Shown here: one piece after another, positions 1 to 11,362 of the stretch | How positions within the stretch are numbered: position 1 is the stretch's first letter | Layout of the letters: each line of letters begins with the position of its first letter | Assembly (NCBI GenBank): GCA_029891385.1 | Contig: CM057234.1 | Location: forward strand, 23,174,350 to 23,238,349 | Reading direction: 5' to 3' | From: Erythroxylum novogranatense | Lineage: Eukaryota > Streptophyta > Magnoliopsida > Malpighiales > Erythroxylaceae | Length of the DNA: 64,000 nucleotides | Made by a program: the position numbers and the translations under genes | Notes under the pieces: model-generated | The model's database searches: none | What the model was told of the DNA's origin: nothing | What the model saw: the letters and a program-made list of their open reading frames with translations, nothing else

Positions 1-2511
1 TCACCCCGAAATTCAAATTTTGTAAATTTAGTATCAATAAAAAGAGAAAAGGAAGCTCTACAACTTCCATGAAGGCTTGAAAAACTAGTTTGCCTTTAAG
101 GGGGTCAAAAAATCCATCAAAGTTACTGCTCAACTTTAAAGAAAGAACCTACACTATACCAGAAGTTTGAAAATTCATAGCTTTTAACACACAAGCCTAA
201 AAATGTCAAATTTTACCTCTTTGAAAAGACAAAGAGAAGATCTACAAATTTCAGGAAGGGTGCAAAAAGTAGATCAGTCTCCAAGAGGGTGAAAAATCCT
301 TCCAAAGGTACTGCACAATCCTACACCTTATCAACAGTAACTGAGAACTTTCAACCCTTATAACTTTTTCATCATAAGTCCAATTGTGACAAGTTTTATA
401 TCATTGGAAAGCTCTAAATATGTTCTAAAATTTTCAAGAAGACCTCTCAATTAAATTCAAGCTCTAAAAGGATCTAAAACCTAAAACAAGTTGCTATCCA
501 TTTTAGGAAAAATTGCACAACACCTCCCCTAAAAGTGCTATAGCCAAAAATCTTCATTCCAATTTCATTACCTGCATAAAACTCAATCTCCAATGGCAGC
601 AACACACTCCTAGGATTCTAAACATTTCTCAAACCATAAGCAACCTCACTCCTAAACATCTATTCAATTCCTAACTATAAAGAAACACAATCTCACTTCT
701 CTAAACCTGCTCAAAGGATACAACAATACTTTTTGAACAATTTACACAAAAGATACATTAAAACCCAATTCTTTTTCATTTACAAGGAAAGTAGAAATTA
801 TACAAAGCTTTAGAGGGAATTTTAGCCCGAATACATCCAAATTATCAAAGAACAAAATAAAAAACATCAATTGTCCAAAATGTTATCTAAAACTTTGTTT
901 TCTCAAAGACGACTTCAAAAGAAAATTGCATCGGAGTAACGCCTCAATCTCGATGCAGTGACTCGGTTTCTCGCTCAATACCTGTGGAGGGAAAATGGGA
1001 GTGAGCTCGATAGCTCCGTGGGTAATAACTTAATAAACGAGAAATAAGCAAAAACATTATTAATCCATTTCTTTCAATATCAATATCACATTGATAAAAC
1101 ATTTTCAATTTCTCAAATCTCTTTATAAAAATTCATCACATCAAACACGTTACAAATTAACTTATCAGATAATCACAGAAAAGTGGTTCGGGTGGATCCG
1201 AAAAAGAATGTACTACACATTCCCTCAAAGCGGTCATGTGTAGCCATGAACGTGTGGGAGTCCGTGAGGAGCGCCAGTGTCACTAGCTAGCAGGCGGGCG
1301 AAGCCTATGGTTAGATAGGTACACCTGACTCTTATGGGACCACCACAAAACCCAAATAAAGCATGCATATCACATAATTCACACAATTTATAAGCATTGG
1401 CCACAATGGCCCTTACAAAATGTCACTTTCATATAGATTTCACATAATCGTCGAATTCACATATTCAACCCTTTTCACTTATCAAAACATTTTACAAATA
1501 TTTCCAACATAAACTTACATACAAAAGACACTTCATGAAAATCATAATCATCACAAAGAGTAATTTATTCAAAATTGTAACTCATTAGAAAGCATAATTA
1601 GCCTTTATTACAAAAACGTTAATAAGCCTATTAACTTAATTGTTAAGAAAATCACCCACCTTAGTTCCTTAGGTTTGCGATTGGTCAATTGGCCTTGCCT
1701 CTTCCTCTAATTGCCCCACTTCACCTTCATCAAACACAATAATCCCAATTTAACATAGGATACTATAATTGGAAATTCTAAAGAAAGGAAAACTTAAGTT
1801 AACACCTATATAACTTTACCCATACCTAACTTAAGCTATTAGCATCAAAACCCAATCAAGAATCCCCAAAAAATTTCGAAATTCCCTTACCTATATGAAA
1901 CCCACGAAATTCTCTTCTTGCTTCTATTGGAAGATTAATCCTTTCTTTTTCCTCTTCCTTCTTAAAGAAACTCTTAAACCCTCCTTTCTAAAGCAAGAAA
2001 TCAACAAAGCCCCAACTCTCTTCTTATTCTTCTTCTTTTCCTTATCTACACCGAAGGTTACTCTCCCTCTCTTTCTCTTTGTGAATTTCGTAGCTCTCTT
2101 GTAAATGACTTAGGGAACTTTGTTTTTTTTTACTTATAACCTAAGCAAAACTACATAGTTTTAATAAGGTTCTTTCCTTTCCTTGAAATTTTTTTGTGGC
2201 TTTCTTCATTTCCTACGGCAACTCATCAATTTTATTCTTTCCTTCTTCATTTAACTTAATCTAAAAGACAACTTAGGCCCTCCTTATAAGCCTTAAGTCT
2301 TAAAAACATATATGGACTTCCTAATTTGCCCTTACACCAACTTATGCCTTTAACTTCTAACAACATATAAAAATTCTAATTTAACTAATCCCTTCCATTA
2401 ATTTCTATTAACTAGACACTAACAAACCCAAATTATTCTAACTAAAAGGAAATTAGTAAACTAATCCTCAAAATAAAATAAAACATGCTTAAAGCGAATC
2501 GGGGTCCAACA
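1..2511 (-). mobile_element. Gypsy-type LTR, truncated by the window edge
   Basis: This is AT-rich, non-coding sequence ending in the motif GGGGTCCAACA, the reverse complement of a TGTTGG LTR start. Several blocks match the solo LTR at 25925-29398: a short stretch about serial 'ggcagcaacacactcc' near 594, a CTACACAT...ATGTGTAG stem near 1213-1243, and CT-rich stretches near 1900-2100. I therefore read it as a minus-strand LTR of that family whose other end lies outside the window. It seems to sit inside the LTR that continues at 2512. The short open frame near 1895-2104 is low-complexity CT-rich sequence and not a gene. Its full length and whether it is a solo LTR cannot be judged from here. 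Confidence 0.6.
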
Positions 2512-2887
2512 TGCTCAATGTTGATATGCTTGGAAAACTTACCCAAAAGCACTAACTTAGTACAAAAGCTTCTAACTATCTTGGAGTTTCCGATGCCTTG
2601 CAAGGATCAACGATCTTCTCGTTCTACACCTGAGGAGTGGGAGGTAATAGGGTGAGCTGCGAAGCTCAATGGCTTATACATTTATAGCCATTGGCGACGA
2701 GCCACACATTCAAGCATATATACACATAAATATGTAGCAATTCAACACTTAACAATTTATTCACATTCTTATAGCTACCAAAATGTCATCACAAAGAATA
2801 TGTCATGTAATTTTTGCATCACAACATAACAATTAATTATGCATTCTGCCTAATAAATAAATAATGAAATGCACAAAAAATGGCTCG

Positions 2888-3207
2888 TGTTGGACCCCAC
2901 ACTTGGGCTAGCATTTCCCACCCAGCGTGTGTTTGTAGGTTATACCGCGGCATCCAACACAAATCAGTATTGTCCTCTTTGGTGGGAATCGAACACCCAA
3001 CCTCAAGGTTTTGTTGCTTTTACAAGCACGCCTCTTACTTGGCTCAATGGTGAGAGGCGTCCACTTAAAGTGGAACAAAACCTTGAGGTCTTGGGTTCGA
3101 GCCGTGGCTCACCCTTGACCAAAGAGGACAGTACTAATTAAGGTCGGGAGGTGCAGGTGGTACTCACTCGGGGACCTAAGCCCGAGTGTGGCAGCCTGGG
3201 CCCAACA
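2888..3207. mobile_element. 320-bp palindromic mini-element with TG...CA ends and Pol III-like boxes
   Basis: The insertion begins TGTTGGACC and ends GGGCCCAACA. It interrupts the LTR motif 'atggctcgagagttccg', which is uninterrupted in G's LTRs (opposite strand, near 31360). The flanks are gctcg on the left and gctca on the right, a 5-bp target duplication with one mismatch. Inside is a long inverted repeat: about 2962-3036 pairs with about 3052-3140, for example GTCCTCTTTGGT against ACCAAAGAGGAC and an 18-bp block around AACAAAACCTTGAGGT. Termini and duplication size resemble a TRIM or solo-LTR insertion. The inverted arms look like two head-to-head tRNA-derived SINE heads. Which class it belongs to is open. 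Confidence 0.6.
3040..3103 (+). promoter_or_regulatory. Pol III-like internal promoter (A-box and B-box)
   Basis: TGGCTCAATGG at 3040-3050 fits the tRNA A-box consensus, and GGTTCGAGCC at 3094-3103 fits the B-box, with 43 bases between them as in plant tRNA-derived SINEs. A mirrored B-box-like GGGAATCGAACACC lies on the other arm (2984-2997, minus strand), so both arms may carry a promoter. There is no cloverleaf or oligo-T terminator next to it, so it is not a functional tRNA gene. Transcription is an inference. Confidence 0.4.
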
Positions 3208-3930
3208 GCTCAAGAGTTCCGTGGAACAAAACGGATAAATCGAAGTTTATACCGTGAACAAAACGAGTCCGATTTCTCAGGATCTCGTGGCCTCAAGCGG
3301 GCAGCAGGGAGAAGGTTATACGTCGAAGTGCACGTGACTAACGAAACATTCCTCTCTTGCCCAAACATAGCACATATTCATTCATTTCATGCTCATATCA
3401 TTTTATCAAAAGCTTTCATACTTTTCATGATCATCATGCTTCTTCATCTTTCCCATTCATACAACATGCCATAATGTTTTTCAAGGCAAAACATAATCAA
3501 AATCACAATACATTGTCAATAATTTCAATGCCACACTCATATGCGAGCAAGCAAGATAATTTGCCCATACAAACAACAACTATAAATATATTACCCACCT
3601 AATATCGCTTGATAATCCTAGCTCAATGTTATCCTTCCTCTTGCGATTGGATTAGGTTGGCTTGGTTTTCTATAACAAACCAAGTTCTCATTCAAACATC
3701 ATTCAAAGGAAATTCATAAAGCTTTGAAAATCAAAAGCGCTAACACTAAAATCTATACTCGACTTCCATCCAAGTTTTTAGATCTTTAGAGACTGATTCC
3801 TAGCTTCCTTTCTTTATAAAACTTGTAGCCCTAAGGCTCTAGTTCATAACGAATCAAAAATCACCTCATTTGGACATCTACAACAAAAATTATGCCCAAA
3901 ATACCAAAATACCTCTGTTTCAAAAGCTAG

Positions 3931-4029
3931 AGCTCGCTGCGGCGAATGGCATGTGCGCGCCGCGGCGTGCGCGGCGTACACACTCTCGCGCGATGCAGCG
4001 TACACATGAGCACGTCGCGACGCGCAAGC
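3931..4029. repeat. CpG-dense short-repeat block within an LTR
   Basis: Roughly 100 bp dominated by gcgcg, gcggcg and cgtcgcg strings inside an otherwise AT-rich LTR. The same block, diverged, occurs on the other strand at about 22388-22480 and 37180-37310 in the two LTRs of element G. It looks like a small array of units near 25 bp that accumulated family-specific changes. It is a shared LTR component, not a gene. Confidence 0.6.
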
Positions 4030-4665
4030 CCAGAAACTCTCCCGAACTTGATTTTTTCCACATTCTTCATCCACAATCCTCCCATTTTGCAAATACGACA
4101 CATCTAAACCTTAAATCATGTCTTATACTTCAGTTCTAAACTCATTACAACCTTAAAATCAGTCACAAACACAACAAGATCATCAACCCAAAGAAATTTA
4201 ACCATTTTTTCATAACCTTCTATCTACCGAAACCTACCCATTCTAAGCTATTCTAGGGTTCCATCCAACCCAAACAAGAAGAAAAGAAGCTTATACTTAC
4301 CAGAAGATGCTTCAATTCCTTCAATTCTTCAAGGATCTCAAAACCCTACTTTCTCTTCTTCTCCCTTAGCTCTAACGACACTCTCCCTCTTCTCTTCTCA
4401 CTCTTTCTCTTCTAATTTCTTTCCTTAAGCCTAAATGGAAAGAGCAAAGACCAATTTTCCCCTCCATGCAATGCCTTAAGCTCTCCAACTTAAGTGATCT
4501 TCCCATTTTGCCCTCAAACATTTTTTTCCACTTACACCACACTATACTCAACTTAATCTAAATTTGCCCTTAATACTTCCAATTTAATCAAACTAAGCAA
4601 TAAGTCACACAATCAGGACTAGTCATACTTAATACATCAATTAGAAAAAAATTTGGGGCCCAACA

Positions 4666-5228
4666 TAGTTGACATATCCTTTAGAACCTATACATATATC
4701 ACTATCCTTTGCTTCACTTTCATACATACAGTCTTAATCAATTTAGGAGAATAAACAAATAGCCATCTTGAAATTCAACTCTCAATTTCACTAATACAAT
4801 CTTATACTTGATCATAAATTCTGAGTTCAACCTTTCAATTCCACTTTGCTTGTACACCTTTTTCACCCTGTCTCTATCTCTTCTTTAGTCAAGTCATGAA
4901 AATATTTTCACATCCGTATCAATTCAAGTACGTATCCACAACAAAATATGCATCACCATATTCACTAACATAATCCCAAATACTGAATCTATATCTAACA
5001 TATCGAACTACGTCATATTTGTTATTACTAAATATCCTCGAATTTTCCATACCATAAACTCTACTAAGACACCATTTTTTCTCACTAATCCTATTGGCCT
5101 GAACTCTTAACAATCGCTCTTGTGATTGACACTTATTTGAACTCTTAACAATCACTCTTACAATTGACACATATCTTGAAAGTTGCCTATGTAAGATCCT
5201 AATACTGACGCTCTGATACCATAAATAT
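4666..5228 (-). mobile_element. Short internal remnant of a minus-strand gypsy element
   Basis: This 560-bp stretch lies between an LTR end at 4665 and an LTR beginning at 5229, with a primer-binding site at its right edge. It contains a near-duplicated phrase, 'gaactcttaacaatc', near 5100 and 5143. The minus-strand open frame at 4919-5266 (115 codons) runs through the PBS into the LTR and has no recognisable gag or pol motif, so I do not call it a gene. Most of the original gag-pol has evidently been deleted, leaving a LARD-like or internally deleted element. Confidence 0.5.
5210..5222 (-). other. Retrotransposon primer-binding site (initiator tRNA-Met type)
   Basis: The plus strand reads GCTCTGATACCAT, the reverse complement of TGGTATCAGAGC, which pairs with the 3' end of initiator tRNA-Met in most plant copia and many gypsy elements. 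It lies 6 bp inside the LTR boundary at 5229. This fixes the neighbouring LTR (5229-9594) as the 5' LTR of a minus-strand element. Confidence 0.75.
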
Positions 5229-7439
5229 TGAGCACCGTTTTCGGAACCCAACTCTTGCGAAAACATGAAGCCTAAGCGTATTATCCTATAGGGTTATTTC
5301 CATTAACCCTTACTAGGCATCATCCCACAAGGGCGGTGTGCCCATGACAATCAAACATCAAAATGAACTTATTACTCCAACTCAACCGTATAACGAGGAA
5401 GTCAAAATGAACATACATAATCGAACTACTTCAATCTATCATTTCATTTCTAAAGCAATAAAGTTTGAAAAACTTTATTTACATATCAAAAGCCACACCA
5501 TTGGCTTATTACAAAATACAAATAACAAATTTGCGGAAGTTTCCTTAGGCTCTTGCTCGCTTGACTTCTTAATTATCACCTGAAGAGGGGACAGAGAGGG
5601 GGTGAGCTTGATAGCTCGTGGGTAACAGTTTATAACTGAAAAATAAGTAAAAACTATTGAAAATGTTCACTTGCCATAAAATTTTCATATGGTTCTTAAA
5701 ACACATGCTTCTTAGGCTTTCATTCAAAATTCACAAGTTGTAAAACATGAATGCATCCAACTTATTAACATAACATGAGCACATAAGCATAACAAATGGT
5801 TTGGGTAAGTCCAAAAATATGATGCACTACACATTTCCAATATAATGGTCCTGTGTAGTCGTGAATTCTTGAGGGAGTCCTTGAGGGAACTTCATGCTAC
5901 TAGCGGGCAGGCGAAAGAAGCATACTTGGGTCAACATGTACGTGACGGTTCTTGAGGGACTACCACAAACTCACATAACACATAGATTTCAAAATCTTGT
6001 AAGCTTGATGCCCAAAATTGCACATTCTCTTGAAAACTTGCTTTTCACATGCTTGTTATACCTTAAAAACCATTTCCAAAAGTATGGTTTCATAATCATG
6101 CATCTTTTCAAAGAATCATTTTAAAAATAAATTTTCATAAATTATATAACAAATCATATAACAAATCACACAAATCATATAACAAACATATAGCAACAAA
6201 TGCAACACTTATGATGCAATTAGAAACATTAAACTTCTTTGATTTAAAGAAAACATTAGTGGCTTATTTACTCTATTATAAACATGTACCTACCTTGATT
6301 TCCTTGCTTATAGCCTTGCTCAAACACGTCTCTTCTCTTGTTCCTCTTGCCTCTTTGATCCCTTTATACAATAACAAAAATCCCACTCAATAGGGTTTTC
6401 AATTGAAATTTTCTCAAAGCACAATCACTAAAATTGATTCTAGAATTCTTAAACCCAAGTCTTTTCTAAACTCCATGAACTAAAATCCTTCCAAAAATTC
6501 AAAAGATTTTAAAATGATCTTACTTTCATTCTTCACCAAATGAGGGGATCTTTAGCTCAAAGGGAAGCTCTTCTCTTCCTCTTCCTTTTTTCTTTCTTAA
6601 ACAACTCCAAAATCTCTCTTGAAGGTTACCACAATTGAAACCCTAGCTTGTTTTCTCTTCTTTCTCTCATTCTCTTCTTCTCTTTGTATTTCTCTCTCTC
6701 TTTTTCATGACATTCTCTCTTTTCTCTTAAATTTGTATTCTTCTCTTCTACTTATCCCTCCATTCACATTTTTCTTCTTCATTTATAACCAAGACAACAC
6801 TTCTTCTTCCAATTATTCCTTTAATGATTGAGAATTGTCCCATTTGCCCTTCCATTTATGCCTTATGTCTTTTATACTTAAGTGTCTTGCCAAAAGCACT
6901 CTTGAATATTCTGACGTAACTCTTTCTTCTAGAAAAGTGTTCTCCCTTGTCTTAAGTTTCCAATGACACCAAAATCAATCCATTTGGTTCAGAAATCTAA
7001 AAGTACTGGCCCAAATATTTTTGGACTGTTCTTAAACTGAAACAGTGCACTATACCTAACTTTCATCTAGATTTGAAAGTCTTAGAGACCTAATTAGATT
7101 TCAATTTTTTCATATCATTTGTAGCTCCAAGTCTCTAGTTTATCTTGAAACCATAATCATCTCATTAGGAGCTCTACCAGTCCAGAAATCATCAAAACAC
7201 TGAAACATGTTCAGTAACATATCTAATTCCTAATCTTCCAATCAATACCCTTACTTGATTTAACACATCTTTTTCACATCAATACCAAAATCTATCAAAA
7301 TCTATTTAGGGATATAAAAATGTGTTAAGAATCTATTGGTTCAAGAATCACTTAATTTGGAGGTCGGACAAACAAATTATGGTCGAACGCATCAAACAAA
7401 ATTTGGTCCTCGCTCATATTGAACTTATCTCGGGACAAA

Positions 7440-8545
7440 TGGCATAACTCTCACTAGAGATGTTAGATTAAGATCATCTTAGGATGATTTCAAAGATAAA
7501 TTTGAAATATAAAACTTTGAAGAAGACCTTGAGGTCAGATTTTATCATCTGAAGGGTCAAAATGGATCGGACAATAGGATTAGACGACGCCAAAGGAAAA
7601 AACAGACGAATGGAAAATGACAGAAGAAGTATTGCTATAGCGTTCCCTAAAGATATCATATTAATATGTTCTTTATATGGTTCTAAAGAATACTTCAAGA
7701 TATAAAACTTTAATTAAGACCTCAAAGACAGATTCTATCTTCTGAGAGGTCAAAAATGGAACAGAATATAGGTACAGACGAAGTCAAATGAAAAAGTAGA
7801 CGAATGGAAAAAAATTAAAAAAAAAGTGGGAAAATTACTATAACTTTCCCTAAAGATATTGTATTAAGATGTTATTTATATAGTTATAAATAAGACTTCA
7901 AGATCTACAACTATCATGATAAAGACAGATTGTATCTTCTGAATGGTCAAAAATGGAATAGAATATAGGTATAGATGAAGTCAAATGAAAAAGCAGACAA
8001 ATGGAAAAAAACAAAAGAAGTGGGAAAATTGCTATAACTTTCCCTACAGATATCAGATTAAGATTTTATTTATATGGTTAGAAAGATGACTTCAATTTTT
8101 ACAACTTTCATGAAGAACTCAAAGATAGAGTCTATCTTCTGTAGGGTCAAAAATGGAGCAGATGATAGGTACAGATGAAAAGCAGACTAATGGAAAAAGA
8201 TAGAAGAAGTGGGAAAATTGCTATAACTTTCCCTACAGATATCAGATCAAGGTATTCTTTATATGGTTCAAAATAGAACTTCAAGATCTACAACTTTCAT
8301 GAAGACCTCAAAGATAGATTTTATCTTTTGAAGGGTATAAAATGAAACAGAAGATAGGTACAAAGCAGACTAATGAAAAAGAAAGAAGAAGTGAAAAACG
8401 ACAGAAGAAGTGGGAAATTTGATATAACGTTTCCTACAGATATCAAATTGAGGTGTTTTTTAGATGGTTCGAAAGAGGACTTCAAGATCTACAACTTTCA
8501 TGAAGACCTTGAAGACAGATTCTATCGTTTGAAGGGTTGAAAATG
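7440..8545. repeat. Six diverged tandem modules of about 190 bp
   Basis: A phrase like 'gctataactttccctacag' followed by 'atatcagatt', then 'gacttcaagatctacaact' and a 'tatcttctgaagggtcaaa' block recurs with starts near 7450, 7632, 7839, 8025, 8211 and 8411. Spacing is 176-207 bp. Copies are diverged by substitutions and small indels. A homologous set of four modules lies at 13250-13960 in a different LTR. The module carries no open frame. Confidence 0.75.
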
Positions 8546-8584
8546 AAACAGAAGATAGGCCAGGCGAAAAAAAAGAAGAAGCAA

Positions 8585-8800
8585 AACATAGAAGAAGATG
8601 GCGTCATCACAGAAGAAACAAAAAGGCAGAAGAAACAAAATACAAAAGAAGATGACGTCATCACTGAAGAAACACAGAAGAAGATGACATCATCACAGAA
8701 GAAACAAAAGGCAGAAGAAGCAAAATATAGAAGAAGATGTCTTCATCATAGAAGAAACACAAAAGAAGATAACATCATCACAGAAGAAGCAAAAGCCAAA
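8585..8800. repeat. Purine-rich minisatellite containing TGACGTCA-like sites
   Basis: Units of about 30-55 bp containing 'gaagaagatgacgtcatcac' and its variants repeat five times, and translate into a spurious Lys/Glu/Thr-rich frame at 8537-8815. The palindrome GATGACGTCATC at 8651-8662 holds an exact TGACGTCA; sister units have single changes (ggcgtcatc, gacatcatc). It lies about 0.9 kb from the LTR start on the minus strand, where an enhancer would be expected. Regulatory activity is only an inference. Confidence 0.6.
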
Positions 8801-9594
8801 AGAAGCAAAACATAGAAGAAGTAAAACATAAAAGATACAAAACATAGAAGAAGCGAAAAGACAAAAGATACTTCTTCCTTTACAAGGACCATAACTTTAA
8901 GCCTAAAAGTTCAAAAATTCCATATTATATATCGTTGGAAAAGGAAAGACCTACCACTTCTGAGAAGAAAACTTTCTCTAATTTAGCCTAGATTGATCCA
9001 GAATTGCCCTCGAATTTAGAACACGAATTTACATTCATCCAACGTACTGCACCCAATTCTCAACTTCATGACAAATTTTGAGATTTTTAAAGATAGAATT
9101 TAAATTTGATGTCTTCATAAGAAATGTAGCCATATGTCTCTAGTTTAATCCAAATTAAGAATCATCTCGTTTGGATAACTAGAGAAAAAGTTGTGGCTAA
9201 AAGACTGAAGCATCATCTCGTGAACATTTTCCAGATCAACCATCCATTTTATTTCACATTCTTTCCTTAACACAAATCATACTAAGATCACCTTTTCTAC
9301 TTCATTTACTCCTCATTCTCAACTCCATTTCAAATCAATATCATACAAAGAAAATTTATAGTCCATGGCTAATCATGAACACCAATGACAGAACATACAC
9401 CTATATACATATTCTTCATCAACTTACTACACAAATTCAAATTCATTTTTGCTTTCATTATACTTCTAACTTTCACCTTAATTCTTCTTATTTCGAAATC
9501 TCTTATCCACTGAAAGCAACAAAGCAAAATATGAACCTATTCACATTTCTCATTTATTAGTTCTAGTCTTTTAAGAAAAGTTCGGGGTCCAACA

Positions 9595-10678
9595 TTTATA
9601 GCCATTGGTAAAAAAGCACAATCAAAGACTCAATTCAATCTAGCAATTCAGTCATTCACAATTCTAGCTCAAAGACTCAATTTAAGGGATGTCATCACAT
9701 AGAACCTATCATTTATATTCAACCATCAAAGCATCACACTCAATTGTGTAGCAAATTTGACAAATCAAAATGTAATGCACAAACAAATAGATTAAGAGTC
9801 CTATGGATCAAAATGGAGAAACCGAAGTTTACACCATAAAATAAATGAATCCATTTTTAGGATCTCATATGCCACAAGCGAGCAGTCAGGAGAAGGCTTT
9901 AGCAAATTTGACAAATCAAAATGTAATGCACAAACAAATAGGATCTCTTGCCCAAACACAAGCAAATTCTTATGCTTAATTCATTTCATTGCATGCTCAT
10001 ACTTTCATGCTTCTTATGCTTTCTCTCTTTGATTATACAAAATGTCATAGCATCTTTCAAGGCATGACATAATAATACATCATAATACATTTTCCAACAT
10101 TCATAATAAGTCAAATTCAAGCAATTAAGCATACACGCACACACAAGTAAGCAATTTGCACATCATAACAATAACTATAAACATATTACCCACCTAATTG
10201 CTTGGAAATCCAAGTTCAATTGTGCCTTTCCTCTTGCTCTTGGATAAAATTGAGCTTAATTTAACCTACCCATAGTGTATCTAGGCTAGAAAAACCAAGA
10301 CCGAGTTTTACATGAAAATCAAATGGGTTTCTTGAATCCTCTTCTTTATCCCTTAATTTCAATCACAAAATTCATTTCTCTACTTCCTTTTCTACCCTTA
10401 ACAAGAAGAAAGATGAAGCTTACCTTAAACTTAGCCAAATCTTCTTCCTTCTTCTTCCTCCACGATTTTCTTATTCTTTTTCTCTTCTTTCCCACATTTT
10501 TCTCTCTTCTTTCTCTCTTCTCACAATTTTCTTCTCTTCTTTCTTTTCTCATTTCAAGACTACATTTTGTTTTAATCTTCCAATTTTACCGTTCATTTGT
10601 TTAGTTAAAAGACTACTTACTGCTTTAGTCCATTAAACACCATATTAAGCCTATTACACACTTAGTTCCGACACTTCC
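9595..10678 (-). mobile_element. LTR fragment interrupted by the solo LTR at 10679
   Basis: The sequence resumes with 'tttatagccattgg', which also occurs uninterrupted at about 2690, so the LTR ending at 9594 was inserted into a relative of the 2512-4665 LTR. It includes an exact 42-bp direct repeat at 9749-9790 and 9900-9941. The 10323-10604 open frame is a CT-rich low-complexity tract, as in the other LTRs of this group. The LTR continues after the inserted element and ends at 14633. Confidence 0.55.
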
Positions 10679-11284
10679 TGTAGCACCTCACTCCCGTAAG
10701 ACCCGAACCTAACATTGATGGGTGATATCCGAGTCCGTGTCCCACGAGGGTGGCATGCTAAGACACTCAATCAATTAGAAATTGGTATAAAAAAATTTTG
10801 AACCAAAAACACAATATGCGAAAATCGATACTCAATTTGGGCCCACATTCATTCATAAACATTTTCAATTAACACAAAACCATCAACAAATTTTTCAATA
10901 GCCATTTAGGCCCTTTCACAAATACAAAACACTTGAGTCATTTCGGAATACAAATTTATATAAAAAGTTGCGGAATATACAATTCAATACAAAATAGAGA
11001 AATGCAATACAGACGCGAACTGACCCCGACCTCCATCCTTCACTTGAATGTCGTAGGTATACTCCCGTTGGCCTAACGGGATATTCTTTTGATCCTGAAA
11101 AATATGTGCAAATTTTGGGTGAGTTTTGTGAACTCAATGAGTGACCGTCATCGATGGCTCACCCAGTCACATAATACATAATTGACAATTTTTCATATCC
11201 AATAAAATTTAATCATTCATATTATGCATATGCAGTGCACATGAGACCCATTTTTCATTTGTTAGTTTGTTGTGACCGAGTGCC

Positions 11285-11362
11285 TAACTGTCCCATATAG
11301 GGCTTATTAATAACTGTCTCATATAGGGCTCATTGATAACTGTTCCATATAGGGCTCATTAA
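11285..11362. repeat. Three tandem 26-bp units
   Basis: Three adjacent copies of a unit built on 'taactgtctcatataggg' plus 'ctcattga' at 11285-11310, 11311-11336 and 11337-11362, differing at a few positions. They are followed by a series of short stems such as GAGCTCGAAGCTC and GAGCTTTAAGCTC (11385-11430). Confidence 0.85.

Larger units (their letters stand above)
2512..4665 (-). mobile_element. Distal part of a gypsy LTR (same family as element G)
   Basis: The segment ends with GGGGCCCAACA at 4665, the mirror of the TGTTGGCC start of element G's LTR (36511). Read on the minus strand it shares with G's LTR a CpG-dense block (3931-4029), the phrases around the TTCCGTGGAACAAAACGG motif (3216-3233) and the CT-rich block near 4300-4400 that corresponds to G's start. 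Its proximal part is missing, probably displaced to the left by the LTR that ends at 2511. It carries the 320-bp palindromic insertion at 2888-3207. No coding capacity is seen. Confidence 0.6.
5229..9594 (-). mobile_element. 5' LTR of a minus-strand gypsy element (4.4 kb)
   Basis: On the plus strand it begins TGAGCACCGTTTTCGG next to a PBS and ends TTCGGGGTCCAACA; on its own strand it starts TGTTGGACCCCG and ends with TGCTCA. It holds the GAGCTTGATAGCTC stem motif near 5604 also found in neighbouring LTRs, an ACTACACA...TGTGTAGT stem (5826-5859), six tandem modules of about 190 bp (7440-8545) and a purine-rich minisatellite with TGACGTCA (8585-8800). Interior sequence from about 6395 to 9340 resembles 12255-14330 of another LTR with different ends. 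The length suggests a very long LTR or hidden nested sequence. Confidence 0.65.

Noticed and set aside
3040..3103. Functional tRNA gene
   Set aside because: A- and B-box-like strings are present but no acceptor stem, anticodon arm or terminator fits a cloverleaf; better read as a SINE-type promoter remnant.
2869..3474. Overlapping open frames of 90 and 107 codons
   Set aside because: They run across the palindromic mini-element and LTR sequence; no protein similarity is apparent and related LTRs have stops at these positions.
10323..10604. Phe/Leu/Ser-rich open frame that could be a membrane peptide
   Set aside because: It is a CT-rich low-complexity tract; equivalent tracts occur at 1895, 6619, 12420 and 28880 in related LTRs.
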